Positions 5,406 to 6,010 of a DNA stretch of 6,010 nucleotides are shown piece after piece. The first letter of the stretch is position 1. Each line of letters begins with the position of its first letter. The position numbers and the translations under genes are program-made. The DNA is from Thermoprotei archaeon (GTDB taxonomy: Archaea > Thermoproteota > Thermoprotei_A > Sulfolobales > Ignisphaeraceae): positions 1 through 6,010 of the forward strand of contig QMWY01000081.1 in NCBI GenBank assembly GCA_003661865.1, read 5' to 3'. Under the pieces are notes generated by a model. The model had not been told where the DNA came from. It worked only from the letters and a program-made list of their open reading frames with translations, and ran no database searches.

Positions 5406-5786
5406 TCACCTGCGGAGCTCCTCTAGGGCGCGGCTAAGAGCCTCTCTATACCTAGCGATCCTCTCATCACCCGATAGGGCCCCGAGCACATGGGGTAGGG
5501 GTGCTAGGCCCACCAGTGTATCGGGTACGGACCCCCGCGAAAGCGATGCCCTCACACCCCTCTCCAAGTTAACCAGGCCACTCCTCTCCAGGAGCCTAAC
5601 AGCCTCCTCAACAACCTCCGGCTCAACTGGGTCGTCCCCTATCGACCTCCTGAAGGCGTTGACCTCCGCCACCACCTCGGATAGCCACAGCCTCCCGAAG
5701 AACATGTAGAGCACCCTGAGCACATCACCCGCCACGGCCTCTACGCCGCTCCGCGCCTCCAGCAGCCTAGACGCCCCGAGCTCCAT
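5406..5786 (-). CDS. Small protein of unknown function, possible winged-helix domain
   Basis: I do not recognise the family of this 126-residue protein. It has no signal peptide, membrane segment, cysteine or metal motif. Residues about 19-80 look like a winged helix-turn-helix: a helix 'DVLRVLYMFFGRL', then 'LSEVVAEVNAFRRS', then 'EPEVVEEAVRLLERSGLVNLERG', with the last part resembling a recognition helix running into a wing. A Gly/Pro/Ser loop follows (104 onward from 'RGSVPD'), and the C terminus is a charged helix ending in 'EELRR'. The ATG at 5786 has GAGGAGAT ending 8 nt upstream as SD. Codon use (AGG, CTA, CTC) matches the neighbours, which supports it as a real gene. It lies 59 nt after the sugar-nucleotide transferase gene and may be co-transcribed. 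A DNA-binding or protein-binding role is only inferred from the helix pattern. Confidence 0.75.
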   Translation of the reverse strand: MELGASRLLEARSGVEAVAGDVLRVLYMFFGRLWLSEVVAEVNAFRRSIGDDPVEPEVVEEAVRLLERSGLVNLERGVRASLSRGSVPDTLVGLAPLPHVLGALSGDERIARYREALSRALEELRR

Positions 5787-5845
5787 GGCCCAGCATCTCC
5801 TCGTTACCGAGTGGTCTTGAGGGGTGAAAACCTTTTGCCTACGTT

Positions 5846-6010
5846 TTAGAGGATCACCCTCCCCTCCTCGTAAACCGAGGACTCGACCTCCTTGAAGGGG
5901 AGCACAACCACGTTCCTAGCCAGGAACACCTCGTCGTTGATAACGACCTCGTCCCCGAGAACGGTCCCGGGCTCGAGCCTGACCCACCTACCTATGTAGC
6001 ACCTCTCCCC
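5846..6010 (-). CDS. Sugar-nucleotide pyrophosphorylase, C-terminal fragment (runs off the right edge)
   Basis: The last 54 residues of a larger protein are present, ending at a TAA (5848-5846). They show the left-handed beta-helix repeat of nucleotidyltransferases: 'CYIGRWVRLEPGTVLGDEVVINDEVFLARNVVVLPFKEV', with hexapeptide-like turns (I-G-x-x-V, L-G-D-E-V-V-I-x-D-x-V). It closes with 'ESSVYEEGRVIL', which resembles the tail of archaeal mannose-1-phosphate guanylyltransferase-like and glucose-1-phosphate thymidylyl/uridylyltransferase-like proteins. Such enzymes join a sugar phosphate to an NTP to supply glycan or glycolipid synthesis. The catalytic N-terminal Rossmann domain lies outside the window, so substrate and even enzyme class remain inferred; another hexapeptide-repeat transferase is possible. 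T4 at 5830-5827 on the minus strand, 15 nt past the stop, is a weak terminator candidate. Confidence 0.75.
   Translation of the reverse strand, partial: GERCYIGRWVRLEPGTVLGDEVVINDEVFLARNVVVLPFKEVESSVYEEGRVIL

Overview
The window looks like a chromosomal segment of a hyperthermophilic crenarchaeon (Thermoproteota). The evidence is a fairly GC-rich sequence heavy in AGG/AGA arginine and ATA isoleucine codons, GTG and TTG starts preceded by GGTGAT-type Shine-Dalgarno (SD) sequences, TATA-type archaeal promoter elements, and an exported binding protein held by a C-terminal membrane anchor behind a Thr/Val/Pro-rich stalk. I cannot name the genus from the sequence alone.

Layout: the left two thirds (about 1-4306, all minus strand) encode a family-5 (dipeptide/oligopeptide/nickel type) ABC importer. 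In transcription order these are a solute-binding protein (2168-4306), a 139-nt gap with a candidate U-rich terminator and a new TATA box, then a tight run of DppB-like permease (1006-2028), DppC-like permease (146-1003) and the N-terminal piece of a DppD-like ATPase that leaves the window at base 1. The permeases are 2 nt apart, and the ATPase start overlaps or abuts the DppC stop. The binding protein would capture substrate outside the cell, the two permeases form the channel and the ATPase powers it. The name of the family says 'dipeptide', but the binding protein has 31 Trp between residues 35 and 618, which makes an oligosaccharide ligand at least as plausible.

The 205-nt gap 4307-4511 separates the binding protein from a divergent plus-strand gene. 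It holds the binding-protein promoter, a cluster of short palindromes and, just before the plus-strand gene, a 13-bp inverted repeat that folds into a strong hairpin. The plus-strand gene (about 4521-5405) encodes a metallo-beta-lactamase-fold hydrolase of the COG1237/MJ0301 type. Its stop codon touches, with no spacer, the stop codon of a convergent minus-strand gene (5406-5786) for a small 126-residue protein of unknown function with a winged-helix look. Upstream of that, entering from the right edge (5846-6010), is the C-terminal left-handed beta-helix end of a probable sugar-nucleotide pyrophosphorylase.

The genes themselves belong to known families and no frameshifts, insertion sequences, CRISPR arrays or tRNA/rRNA genes are visible. 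The less ordinary signals are the leader hairpin in front of the hydrolase gene, the GGTGAT-N4-TTG start arrangement seen twice, the back-to-back stop codons, the valine/threonine stalk of the binding protein and the small unrecognised 126-aa protein.
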